From Polychytrium aggregatum (lineage: Eukaryota; Chytridiomycota; Chytridiomycetes; Polychytriales): 42,939 bases of DNA. Positions 1-10,738 of the stretch are shown piece after piece. The DNA is taken from NCBI RefSeq assembly GCF_025602895.1, contig NW_026516439.1, positions 1 to 42,939 on the forward strand, in the 5' to 3' direction. The translations under genes were made by a program, and so were the position numbers. Each line of letters starts with the position of its first letter. Position 1 is the stretch's first letter. The notes beneath the pieces are model-generated. The model did not search any database. It saw only the letters and a program-made list of their open reading frames with translations, and was not told where the DNA came from.

Positions 1-1867
1 ACCGGGCCAGCGCACACAGCACCGTCCCCGTCCCGATACACATTCCCACGCATATTCACATATACACACACTGCCACATACCCCGACATCAGCAATCCCG
101 ATAGACCAAAGCCCCGGCCCGGGGTATGTCTCTGAGGACAAGCACTTTTCGTATCGGTGCTTGATGGGTGCAGGCCGCCGCTCTGCAAGTGCCTCTCCAG
201 GCGTCGAAGGGACACACCGCGATGCTCACAGCAACCCCGTCGAGCGCGGAGCCCCTTTCGATACAATGCGCCCATCTCGGCGCTCGGATGGGCCGGCTTC
301 CGTCGGCCATCGCAATCACATTCACAATCTTGCTGCTTGTCCACCGCCACGTTCGTCATGGCACTCGCACCCGCCTCAGCATCTCCACTTGCACAAGGAT
401 CCGAAATCAGCCACTCACGCGCCCTCGATCCCATATCCACATCCGCATCAAGATCCACATCTGCGGTCAGATTCATATCTACCGTCGCATTCACAAGCCC
501 ACGTATATACAAATAATGGCTCGGCACATATTCCTGCACTCGAGGCTTCTCGTTGCAGGACCAGCGACTCTTCCAAACACTCTGACGAATCCCTTTGGGC
601 CTTCGATATGCTCGCCAGTGTCGCAATCGGATCCGAGCCGCGCCATCGAAACCAACCCAGGAGCTCGAGATCGCGCTCGAGGCAATCTGCGTCGTCAGGC
701 TCCAGAGGATCGAGCACGCGCTCGGGATCGTGCTCTCGCCGTGAGCACGCATCTCCAACCTCTGACTTGTGCGGGTCTGAGGCACGAGATGCTGTCCTGG
801 AGTCAGCAGAGCGTGGAAGACCCAAGTCAAGCGAATAGGCCACGGAGCTCGCGTTCGCTGTTGTGAATATCTCACCACCCCTTTTGGGTAGGGGAAAAGT
901 GAGAGGTGGACGATCGACATCACTCAAATCCGATGAGGCAAGGCCGTTACAGGCTATCAACCGAGACCGAGCAGTGCATAGCATAGAAATAGCATAGACA
1001 TTGAGGGGACGGAGGGCCCTAGAGGCTTCATGAGCAGGAAGGCGAAACACCCAATGTTTCGCCGACAGCGACCGATAGACAATCAGAGCGTAGAAAGGTA
1101 GAGCGAGCATGGAAAGCGCGGCAGATCTCAGGACACATGGGCAATGTCAAGCCCTTACGATGTACCTCTTGAGAGAACGGACTCGGCTGCCAGCAATAGC
1201 ACTCGCTACAAACACAACGGCATGGGTCGCAACACATGAGCATCACCGCCTGGCCGTCGTCGCTAATGCCCCGCACTGATGATGCTGCGGAAAGACGAGG
1301 CTCTCCAGAATCAGAGACGGAGCGTGGCAAGGGCCATGTTGTTTCGGTTGAGCACTGCCTGTATTTACATCCGAGCCAAACTTGCGGAGGCAGGCAATTG
1401 CCTCTCAAGGGCAGCCGCAGGACAGCCGCAGGGCTTGAAGAAGGAAAGCATAATTGCATGCCCCACCGGGTCTGCTCAGACCACAAAATGGTGTCATACT
1501 TGATCTTGCCTCTCCTGCAACTTCGAATGTGTGTTTCCAGCTGGATATCAGATCCTTTTACTCGCATCTCGGTGCCGGTGAGCACCGACTTATCGAGCGA
1601 CCGGTTTTAATGTTGAGCCCACTGGATGGATTTGATGTCAATACCTTCCTGAACCTATTTTTTGTTTGGGATAGTGGGGGTGGGAGAGTGGAGCGAGATC
1701 GACAGAAGCATGTGTGAGTGTGACGGGACTTGGACAATACCTGACAATCATGGCAACTCAAGACATCCCACACCCGCAAGACTCCGATACGTAGATGGCT
1801 GTGGGGCGGATGCGGCCAGTTCGAGCCTCTCCCAATGCTGTCCCACACCCAAGACGCAAGGCGCCAC
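1..1867. other. Intergenic region, no gene recognised
   Basis: This left-edge stretch lies downstream of the NFS1 stop. Several overlapping open frames of 60-230 codons occur on both strands, but their translations are low-complexity (Arg, Ser, His and Pro rich), match no family I recognise and show no consistent splice structure. The first 80 bases and 421-505 are rich in CA/CATC steps. I see no tRNA or rRNA. The 3' UTR of NFS1 probably occupies the right end. Confidence 0.5.
421..505. repeat. Degenerate CATC-rich repeat
   Basis: CATATC, CACATC, GCATC and AGATC steps recur roughly every 6-12 bases, for example ATCCACATCCGCATCAAGAT. It looks like a decayed relative of the perfect (CACATC)n array at 27707-27856. 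No coding role is apparent. Confidence 0.4.
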
Positions 1868-4352
1868 TCATTTCGGCCCATAATATCTCAACGTCAGCGC
1901 ATGCTCACGCACCATTTCCCAAAGAGGGCTCATTTCGCGGAGCTTGTCAACGTGCTGGGTGACACGGTCGATGGTGTAGTCCACTTCTTCCTCAGTAGTG
2001 AAGCGGCCGATGCCGAAACGGATGGACGAATGGGCCATATCCTCTTCAGCACCAAGGGCCCGCAGCACATACGAGGGCTCCAATGACGCGGACGTGCAGG
2101 CGCTGCCCGAGGAGAGAGCGATTTCCTTCAGAGCCATCAACAGGGACTCGCCCTCGACGTATGCGAAGGAGAGATTGACGCAGCCTGTCCAGAGCAGTAG
2201 ATAGGTGTCAAAGCGACATGGGAGTGAGTGGGTGCAGCGAGTGAGTGCAGCAAGGTATGTCAAAGCACAACGGTAGCTGTCCATCGATTGTTGCTCTACC
2301 CCAAGAGCCACCACGGATTCGTCGCTTGGAGGATTCCAATGGCCCTTCGGACGACGTCCCATATGGCAGCCACATAATTAGTCTGGAGGGGGACAAGCAG
2401 AGTGCGGATGCATACCTGGATACGACTGAACGGGGTCGCCGTTGCGAACAACGTGCTGAACGTTCTTCGTGATGCCGCTGACAAGCTTCTCGGACAACTT
2501 TGCGATGTGCTTCGAGTCATACTAGATAAGGGAGGATGTCCAGCGATACCCTCAGTCAGTGCGCAGGCGAATGGCTGCTGCTTGCGTCTCGGGCTACTTA
2601 CCGCCATCTCTTCTTTGGCAACCCGACAGGCTTCGCCAAGGCCCACCACCAAGGGAGTCGGGACTGTTCCGCTGCGCAGACCACGTTCCTGGCCACCGCC
2701 AGACTGCAGAGGCTCGATACGGACGCGCGGGCGACGACGGACGTAGAGGGCACCGATGCCCTTGGGGCCGTAGAGTTTGTGGCCGGATATCGACATCAAG
2801 TCAATGTTCATGGTCTGCACATCCATCGGGATCTTTCCAAGCGCCTGGGCGGCATCGGTCTTGGGGGATGAAGCGACATGTGACGATCGAGTTAGATCAG
2901 AAGCCAGGGACACAATGCGACACACGCCTGATGTGAGGGAGGGAGGGAGAGAGCGGAGATCCGTTGCAGCTCCGATGAGATGCCTACATGGAAAAAGACT
3001 TTCTTTTCACGACAGATTTTGCCTGGACAACACAGAAAGACAAAAGCCAGGTCAGTTTTGGAGCGAGACAGCGCTGTTGAAAGCGGATACGGGGCATGGG
3101 TCTGTAGGACAGCCGATGATGGGCCTGTCTGATTGCACATGGCGTGGTGAAGGTGAAGGTGATGGGGGAGGGAGGAAGACAGCTTTGGCAGGTCAAGGAC
3201 ATACCAATCTCGGCGATGGGCTGGATAACACCGATTTCGTTGTTCACGGACATGATGGAGACCAGGGCAGTCTCGGGACGGATGGCTTCTTTCAGAGCCT
3301 ATCATTGGGTGGCCAGATGCCCAGTGGCAGCGTTTGCAGCGGGTTATTCAGTGCCTCGAACGAACCAGCTGGGGCAACAGAGCCAACATCTGACATCCGA
3401 ACCTTGACCGTGCCCGACTTACATTCAGATCGATCAATCCGTTGGTTTGGACGGGCAAATAGGTGACCTCAAAGCCCTCTTCCTGCAGCACACGGCACGA
3501 GTCGAGCACGCACTTGTGCTCGGTCTGGGTGGTGATGATGTGATTCTTCTTGGATTTGTAGAAGCGAGCGACACCTTTGATACTGATGTTGTTGGATTCC
3601 GTCGCACCGCTGGTGAAGATGATTTCCTTGGGATCGGCGTTGATCAAGGTAGCGACGTGCTGTGGAGTTGCGGGCCACCGGAGCAGCAGATCGCAAGAAT
3701 AGGGCTGGAGTCAGATAGCCGAATCTCGAGAAACCGACAGGCGACGTAGGGCCCATAAACCATAGACATATTAGATCGGCTGCATTGGTCGATTGGAAAA
3801 AAAAAAAAGAATCCGTCGCACAACTGGGGCCGACGAGTCCGAGCCGGGGTCGACGAACCCGAGCGGATGCTCATCGTTCGCCGATAAGGCGTACCTTGCG
3901 GGCAGTCTCGACGGCATCCTCGGACTCCCAGCCATACTGGTGAGTTCTCGAGTGGGGGTTTCCAAACTGCAGGGTCATATACGGCAGCATCGCATCGAGC
4001 ACACGCGGATCCATGGGCGAGGTGGCCTGCATGTCCAAGTAAATCGGGCGAGGCTTGTTGTCGGCTGGGTGTGTGCAAGGGAGGCGGAAAGGGCAGATGC
4101 CGCGGTTGTCAGTGGGCTGGGCTACGCAGATGCACCATAGATCGTGCAGGACGTCGTAGCGGCTGCAGTGAATTGCGCAGACAGGCTGGATCTACCATCT
4201 GCTTTGTTCAAGACCGAGATCGACGAGGAAAACGAGCGAGCGCCGACGGCCGAGAGGCGTTGGAGCGACGGGGCTACAAATCGCGGCCTCGGCAAGAGAT
4301 TGAGACGCTTGGCTGCCAGCGCAGACAAGGATATGTGGTATCGCGAAGCCAT
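1868..4352 (-). CDS. NFS1: Mitochondrial cysteine desulfurase (Nfs1/IscS family)
   Basis: A PLP enzyme that removes sulfur from L-cysteine as an enzyme-bound persulfide for Fe-S cluster assembly in the mitochondrial matrix. Eight exons on the minus strand: 4352-4196, 4064-3895, 3659-3423, 3298-3205, 3022-2988, 2859-2602, 2521-2416 and 2184-1868. Together they give 457 aa in frame, the usual size for Nfs1. Residues 1-50 are Arg/Ser/Ala rich, as expected of a mitochondrial presequence. Visible motifs: [27 protein letters not shown], the [10 protein letters not shown] histidine region, [12 protein letters not shown], the PLP lysine in [12 protein letters not shown] (about Lys259), and the flexible-loop catalytic cysteine in [17 protein letters not shown] (about Cys382). 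The fifth exon is only 35 nt ([11 protein letters not shown]). All introns are GT-AG. The stop is TGA at 1870-1868. Upstream at 4751-4806 lies a decamer repeat. Confidence 0.96.
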
Positions 4353-4750
4353 AGCACAAGGTAGACTGCAGGTGTCGGATCCAGCGGTGTGTGTGCAGAT
4401 GCGATGGCAAGTCAGCGATACGCCAGGCGGAAAGGGTCGGCCAAATCATGATTGCAACGAGCCCGAGCTGGAGGTCAGGCGGGAGCCCCAGCGGGGACGG
4501 AGATGCAGGAGACGCATGGGCAGGGCAGCTGGATGGAGTGGGCCATCGGATGCTGGCGTTTGCATACTGGCATCTGGGATGCGCACTCACCGATGGCGAC
4601 GATAATGGCGGTGCGAGATTGCAGTCAGCGATCGATCAGGCCGCTCGGGTTGGGTCTGGAAGTGTATCGCTGGGATTGGAAATGGGTGCACGTGATGCAC
4701 GTGACATGGTGCGAGACAGCGCCGGATGCACCAGCCAATCAGGGGATGCG

Positions 4751-4806
4751 ACGAGAGGATGCGAGAGGATGCGAGAGGATGCGAGAGGATGCGAGAGGAT
4801 GCGAGA
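4751..4806. repeat. Tandem 10-bp repeat, unit GCGAGAGGAT
   Basis: Four perfect copies (4761-4800) are flanked by a variant copy on each side. The array lies about 400-455 bp upstream of the NFS1 start codon. The unit can be phased as GATGCGAGAG and shares the core GATGCGA with the decamer array at 36601-36760. The 10-bp period equals about one helical turn. Confidence 0.9.
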
Positions 4807-4900
4807 CCATGGTTGAAGAAGGCCGAATAGCAGCGCTGCTGGCCGCACATCGCGATCTTGCGCTCGCACCAGCAAGAGGAGAAGCACCAACGACAGCGGC

Positions 4901-4940
4901 GGCCTGGTGGTGGCCTGGTGGTGGCCTGGTGGTGGTGGCT
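4901..4940. repeat. Tandem 11-bp repeat, unit GGCCTGGTGGT
   Basis: Three perfect copies (4901-4911, 4912-4922, 4923-4933) run into a GGTGGTGGC tail. Strongly G-rich on the plus strand, in the NFS1 upstream region. Confidence 0.85.
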
Positions 4941-5481
4941 GCTGCAGTTCTGCCGGCAGGATGGGGGGCGAGGTGCAGTGGAATGCCAACACGCGCCGGG
5001 TTTTGCCGTTGCCCAATCGCGCGGCCCCCTTGTGCACATTTGGGGTGACACGGCAGTGTCTGTGTGCAGCGACACAGCGGCGGCGGTGTGACACGGCATG
5101 GAGCCGGATCGGGCAGCGCGATTGGGTGGGGGCGTGTGGGACGCTGGCGGAGCCAGTCGCGGTGGCGCAAGCGGACCCGGCAGCGATTGTGCGCCCGGGG
5201 ACACAGCCGCCGCTGCACAGAGGGTGTGGCTGCGCACACAGGCTCTGCGCAGCGCCAAGCCACAAGGGCACCCGAAAAATGCAGGCTAATTTCGGACCTG
5301 GCCCGACGCGACAGGGCTTGCTGGAACGTGAGCGCCACACGGCGCCGACAAGGCGGGCGGGCTGCGCTATTCAGCCGGCGAGTCGCGGAACAACGGGTCG
5401 CCCTCGGCTGGGCACAGGTCTGTTTCGGCTCGACGGGATCAGCAGCAAGACGCACCAAGCAAACAGCACACCGCACCGGAT

Positions 5482-5532
5482 GACCGGCGAGACCAGCGAG
5501 GCCAGCGAGACCAGCGAGACAAGCGAGACCAG
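5482..5532. repeat. Tandem 9-bp repeat, consensus GACCAGCGA
   Basis: Five to six imperfect copies (GACCGGCGA, GACCAGCGA, GGCCAGCGA, GACCAGCGA, GACAAGCGA, then GACCAG). In one frame it would read as Glu-Thr-Ser triplets, but no gene model supports translation. Confidence 0.8.
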
Positions 5533-5667
5533 GTGCACCGCACCAGCAGCAGCAGCCGATGCGTCGAGCGACCCGCGCAGGGCGGCTAAACACGCCGGGC
5601 TGTCCGACGCCGATCACAAACACATCTCGGCAGCGACGTCGCTCACGAACACATCCCGACAGGGCAG

Positions 5668-5736
5668 TCTCAACCGCCGTCTCAACCGCCGTTTCAATCG
5701 CCGTTCCAATCGCTTTCCAATCGCCTTCCAATCACC
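5668..5736. repeat. Imperfect 11-12-bp tandem repeat (TCTCAACCGCCG type)
   Basis: Two perfect TCTCAACCGCCG units are followed by TTTCAATCGCCG and three TTCCAATCGCC-like units. The later copies each contain CCAAT, which may be incidental or may act as CCAAT-box sites for the gene starting at 6287. Confidence 0.75.
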
Positions 5737-5930
5737 ATCCCAACAGCGACCCCGCTCGGCACACTGCATCCCTTGCCTCTGCGGCTGTTCTGCTTGCCCG
5801 TGGCCACCGCCGCGCTTTGGCCCGGCCGTCCTTTGTCGCCCCGCCTGTGCGACTCCCGTTTCTCGCCCGCTGGTTGGCTGCCCTTCCGAGGCCTCGCGGT
5901 TTGGCCCTTGTGTTTTGCCGGCCCTCCCCC

Positions 5931-5950
5931 ATCCATCCATCCATCCATCC
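5931..5950. repeat. (ATCC)5 microsatellite
   Basis: Five uninterrupted ATCC tetranucleotides in the upstream region of the 6287 gene, inside a pyrimidine-rich stretch. Confidence 0.9.
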
Positions 5951-6286
5951 GTCTCTCGGTTCGTGTGCCTTCCTTGGCTCTGCTTTTCCTCAAAGCACTC
6001 GCCCTTCCCTTCCATTCCAGGTCTTTCCGGCCCTCTGGCTGTTGCCGCTCCCCCCCGCCTCTCCCCGGCTCCCATCCAATCTCTTGCCATCACTCCCACG
6101 TTTGCCGGCCTCATCCGCCGCCCCGCCGTGCCAGACATTTTATCCGTTGCCGAGTGTCTGCGGCTCCCATTCCCCGTTCAAGCCTGCCTGGCGCTCGCTC
6201 CTCCAGCCGACCCTCCTTCGTCTGGAGTCTATCCTACTTCCGCCAGCTACTCCTCGACCTTCTCTTGCCCGATCTTTCTGCCGTCA

Positions 6287-9200
6287 ATGGACGCCGATCG
6301 AGAAAAGAGCATGAAAAAGTATGGTCTCGTTCTGCTGCTCACCGCCGCCTCGTTCTGCTGCTCGCCGTCCCATCGCTCTACCACTCGCCATCGCCTCGGC
6401 GATCGACACGATCCGCCCCATCGTGCCTTTGCCGCTTCTGCATCGACCCGCTTCCTGCATCGCGAATAGCTCGGCTCTTATCTGTCGTCGCTGCCTGCCG
6501 CACTGGCCCGTCCTCCGGCACGCCCTCTCTACCGCTTTTCGATTCGCTCTTGTGGTCGGCTCCCACAAGCAGCCATGCTCACCACGACTTTGCTGCTCGC
6601 CCCCTCGATCGATCGCCTTGGCAGATACCTCCAGCTCCTCAGAAAGGCCATTCGAGTCAAGACAAAGGAGCTCAAGAGGCTGCAGACCCAGCACCTCAGT
6701 CCTCTTCCTATTTCGCTGTCTGGCGATGAGGGCTCCGCTTCGGCACACAACCCTGTTGCCAACACCGGCCAGCGGTCGCTGGCGATACGATCGGATAGGG
6801 CGCCGACCCGGTCGTCTGCGCTGGTGACTATCCAGCCCAGACCAGCCGGCGCAGAGTCGCTGCAGAGCAGATCCAGTTTGCAGCCCGAGCCAAGGCCGCC
6901 ACCTGTCCGCAGCGCCTCGGGCTCAACGCCCCCGTCGCGAGAAGCATACGACCTGGCTCCAAGCGGCCCCCAGCACGACTGGAAATCGCCCTCGAGCCCG
7001 TTCTATCTCCCTCACGAGACCCGGCGGGTCTACTTTCAATACTTTTTCGAGGTACCCGTCGGTTTTGTTGCTTTCGCGGCTTTGGCGGGTGCAGTTGTCA
7101 CTTCGTGGCCGGTGCCATAAATCGTCCCACGATCTTGGTTTGTGGACAGTTGGCCCATTCCAACGCTCACATATGGCCGGCGACCGATGCCACTAGTCCT
7201 CGACCACCCTGCTCCCCTCTCTCGGCGCCGTCGCTGGCCCGGCTTTGTCCGGTCTATGATGCTTGCCACCCGGCCCTGGACTGACCTTTGTGCTCGCTCC
7301 TCACCCTTGCGTATGAAGCAAGTCACCCCGCGATGTCTGCCCTGCGCGTTGATCCGCCCCAAGGAGCTCGACAGCTTCATCGAAGCCTGTCCCAACCACC
7401 TCCAGTGCATGATCGTGTCCCTGGGCATCTGGTTCAGCCACACACTCCCGCAGGGTCGCACAGCGTTTATCCATCCTTTCGGCCCCCGCCATGAGGGCCT
7501 CTGGGAGCGCTTCCAGATCATCTACAGCGACAAGGCCCGGCGCTATGCCCTCGAGGAGCTGGACCGCCCAAGCTTTCCGCTCCTGCAGTGCTTTCTCCTT
7601 CTGGCTCATCATGCCCACTGTGAGTGATTTGAGAGGAGCGAGAGCGATGGCAACGCCTTGAGCTAATCAACTGCGAGTGCGACCCTGTCTTGCATTTTGG
7701 TTATCTATCGCACTGGTCTCTGTCCCGGTCGGTCGGCCGGCACTGGAGGCTATTTGTCTCTATATCTGCCAGGCATCTTGTTGCGCTCGGTCTTCTTGGC
7801 TCCAATCCCGGTGGCGCCGCACTGAGTCTGAGACCATGGCTAACCACTTCCTCTATGTGACTAACCCATCATCCAACCATGAATAACCGAACTGGTCCGT
7901 CCAATCCGTGACTGGATCGCCACCACACCTGCCCAATGCCGCGGGGTGCACAGTAATGGATCAGCGTAAGTCTCATCTGCGACAGCGTAGTTTGGATATC
8001 TGCATCGGTTGGGCGCCAGTCCTTCGCTTTGGATTTGTGTCCGCGTTTTGAAATCCACTCGGCCCTTCCATCACGAGTGTATTCTGCTTGCTTGCATTAC
8101 CCGTATCACGCATTACCCGTATCACGCATTGCACACATCGCACACATCGCGCTCATCGCACTCATACTATCCATACCGCAATTCCCGCTCTACAGGGCGA
8201 AAGGCCATCTACTACGTCGATGTCGCGGCCCGGCTCGTCTGGCAGCTGCACCACATTCACTTTGGCAAGACTGCAGCTTCAGCACAAGCCGATTGCACTG
8301 GGTCTTCCCGACCCGGTGCCTCATCTCACAGCGGAGAGGAGCTCGAGATTCTGCGCCGGAGCTTCTACCACTGCACTCTTCTGGAGCTCAAGCTCAAAAG
8401 CAGCTGCTACGGGCCATATGTCAGCGTCAACTGGAACGGCTACGGCTCGAGCCTCGGTCAGCTTGAACATCTTGTCACTTCGGCGAGCGAGCGTCGTCTC
8501 AGCGAGCCGCCGTCGATATACGAACACATGGACCAGCTGGTGTTCTTGCAAGAGATATTCTACGAAGCCACTCCGTTCCTCTCTATCTACAACAACGGCC
8601 CTCCACAGCTCTGTCCAGACGCCAACGCGCAGATGGGCTACATCCAAAAGTACCACCGATGGAGAGAGTCGCGCGCCGAGAAGCTCTGGCTTTGGTTCGA
8701 CGGCTTGCCCGCCTGGGTGCGCGACCTAGCTGCTGCCGCAAGACAGCGATTGCGCTTACCGGCCCCAAAGGACGTTGGCGGAACTGTGGACAGTTTGAGT
8801 CTGTTGATTGCCTTTTACTGCACCGTTTTGTGCGTCGAATATCCGCGCATGATCGAAGGTAGGCCATGGCCGTGTCGCATGCATCCCGTGGAGCTCGCAT
8901 CCGGCCTCTTGGATCTGCTGTTGCTGCTGCTTGTCGATCCCGAGCCACTCACCCGAGCTACTCACGCCTGCCTTGGGTCACGCAGAACTCTGGACCAGCC
9001 CGTACGCGGACGCGGGCTCGCTGCCAACCTACCGCCGATGTCAAATGTATCGCGAGTCGATCGAGAGCCTGATCCTGGCCTGCGACTCTGTCGATCCGAC
9101 CCTGGAGGCCGTTAATATTGGAACGGTAGTCCCATTCATCACCATCTGGACCACAGTGAGTACCGCCAAGAGATCCAGCGCGGTTGAAGGGCGAGACTGC

Positions 9201-9734
9201 ACGACTTGCGACCCCACACCCCGATTCTGCTGTCTTTGCTGCGCGAATGGTCGTTGCTGTCATGCTGCGCCACCTCTATCGTGCCCCAGCTTCGATCTGC
9301 GCTGACCCTGATGCTGCTTCGAACCCGTACTTCCACAGACGCTCTTTATCCACATGGCAATGGAGCCAGAGAGCAGCTACAGCCATCAAATAAGTCTTGA
9401 GGACCTCAAGGCTCTGACGGATCCCAAAGACAGCAACGAAATCCAGCCCAGCGATCATCCGTTTGTTCGATACATCAAGCTGCTGCGGTCCGTGCGCCCC
9501 ATCCAGCGGCTGTCGAGGGCAACGTATCGGTGCTGCATCGACGCCAAGATGCGCCGGCTGGTTCGTGTCCGCGACATCAATACCCCCAATCTGCGTACGA
9601 TGCTCAAGCACTTTGGCTCCTCCAACAACCCGGCTGGCCCCAACTCGATGCTGACGGCCCTTGGACCGTGGCTGCCCCGGGACTACCTCGAGCTCTGCGG
9701 CAGCGATGGCGCTACGAGTCCCCAGCGATATTAG
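6287..9734 (+). CDS. Fungal-specific transcription factor domain protein without a visible zinc cluster
   Basis: Six exons: 6287-6318, 6625-7051, 7319-7619, 8196-8858, 8986-9155 and 9339-9734, giving 662 aa with every junction phase-matched. After MDADREKSMKK comes a basic, probably coiled-coil stretch (YLQLLRKAIRVKTKELKRL), then a Ser/Pro-rich linker. The middle-homology (fungal_trans, PF04082-like) region follows: YFQYFFE, CPNHLQCMIVSLGIWFS, Q-I-Y-x-D-KARRYALEEL, PSFPLLQCFLLLAHHAH, AIYYVDVAARLVWQLHHIHFG, then LRRSFYHCTLLELKL. The C-terminal half is less conserved and ends TSPQRY-TAG. Such domains normally sit behind a Zn2Cys6 DNA-binding module. I searched the three plus-strand frames upstream to about 5.8 kb and found no C-x2-C-x6-C pattern, so this may be a cofactor-like regulator or the zinc exon may be lost. 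Function unknown, presumably nuclear. The start is supported by context gtcaATGg and by phase agreement of the first intron (GTATGG...GCAG). Confidence 0.78.
8095..8160. repeat. Direct repeats inside an intron of the 6287 gene
   Basis: A 16-bp unit (CATTACCCGTATCACG) occurs twice in tandem at 8095-8126. It is followed by short CACACATCG and CTCATCG duplications up to about 8160. All lie in the 576-nt third intron. Confidence 0.85.
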
Positions 9735-10738
9735 GGACCCGCTGCGGGTCCTCCCGTTGCAGTGATTGCATCGCCGAGGTTGCTATTTTTGGGGAGGGGA
9801 GGGGATACACCACTTCTGAATCATTTCATGGTGCAAAGCGAGCCGGGTCGCACGTTCTGGAATCGATTGCATGCTGCTTTTCTGCTCTTCTGGTACATGA
9901 ATACATGAATACATGCATGTTCCTGCGCCCGTTTCCGCGCCGTTGCTGCGCTCTGGCATGTGCTCGTCCGGCCTCGGCCTGCGTTCATGTTGCCTTTGGC
10001 ACCTGAAAGCCTCTCGGGCCGTGGCCATTGGATCTGCTGTTGCTGCTGCTCCTGCTGCTGCACTCGGTCCTGTCGCTGCCTATCGCCCTCCTCACCAATC
10101 CCGCTCCAATCCCCCTCCTGCTCTCGCATCGACGGCAATGCTCGCCAGCCCACCCGCCATCCCACCCACCATCCCGCCATCGGCAAAGCCAACACGCCGC
10201 ACCCATCCCCAGCCGGCCCTGGCCTTGTCGGAGCTGGCAATCACGGGCTGACAAATCCCATTGGCTCATCGCCTGCCCGATTTGGCAGGCCATTTGCCGG
10301 ATCCCAATCGCCTCTGGGCCAAAGAAAAAGTGCAAAAACGCCCGTCCTTGGGTCACGCCCCGTTCTGGTCACAGATCCGTTTGGTCTGCGCATTTCTCAT
10401 CAACGACGAGCCGGCCTGCGATTGCCACCCCGATCCCCCCCCCTTCTCCTCCCCGCAAGTGAGTGTCTCGGCGCCTGCGCCTCGGATGTATAAATTGTAT
10501 AAATATATCCCTGTGGGCACCTGTCCGTCCGCAGGATCGTTTCCGACTGCTTCCATTGCTGTCGATCGTCTGGCGCCCCGATCGCTCACTCGCTCACTCC
10601 GTTGCTGTATCCGCATTGCGCTCTGCAACCTTTGCTCTCCTCTGACCATCGTCCTGGCCATCGTCCTGGCCAACCTGCTGTCGCTTGGATATTCCCAGAT
10701 CCATCAATCGCACTCGTCCTCCCCGCTCTCCCGTCCCG
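9735..10738. other. Intergenic region with the RIB1 promoter
   Basis: About 1 kb between two plus-strand genes. It has an ACATGAAT duplication near 9895-9915, CTGCTG/CTCCTG runs near 10035-10060, C-rich tracts near 10140-10200 and 10436-10450, and the AT-rich TATA-like element at 10487-10508. No gene is recognised. Confidence 0.5.
10487..10508 (+). promoter_or_regulatory. TATA-box-like element upstream of RIB1
   Basis: Two overlapping TATAAA-type sequences (GTATAAATTGTATAAATATA) stand out in an otherwise GC-rich region. They lie about 230-250 bp before the proposed RIB1 start, which would imply a long 5' leader. Position and sequence are seen; promoter function is inferred. Confidence 0.5.

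Larger units (their letters stand above)
4353..6286. other. Divergent intergenic region between NFS1 and the transcription-factor-like gene
   Basis: About 1.9 kb between two divergently transcribed genes, so it should hold both promoters. It is GC-rich and very repetitive, with arrays at 4751-4806, 4901-4940, 5482-5532, 5668-5736 and 5931-5950. Long open frames here, such as 4907-6469, are a by-product of composition and repeats. No Zn2Cys6 or other domain is encoded that I can see. Confidence 0.55.

Noticed and set aside
448..1110. 220-codon minus-strand open frame downstream of NFS1
   Set aside because: No recognisable motif, atypical composition, and no splice partner; judged a chance ORF.
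4907..6469. 520-codon open frame on the plus strand
   Set aside because: GC-rich and repeat-laden, Arg/Pro/Ser/Cys composition, no domain; it only overlaps the true first exon of the 6287 gene by chance.
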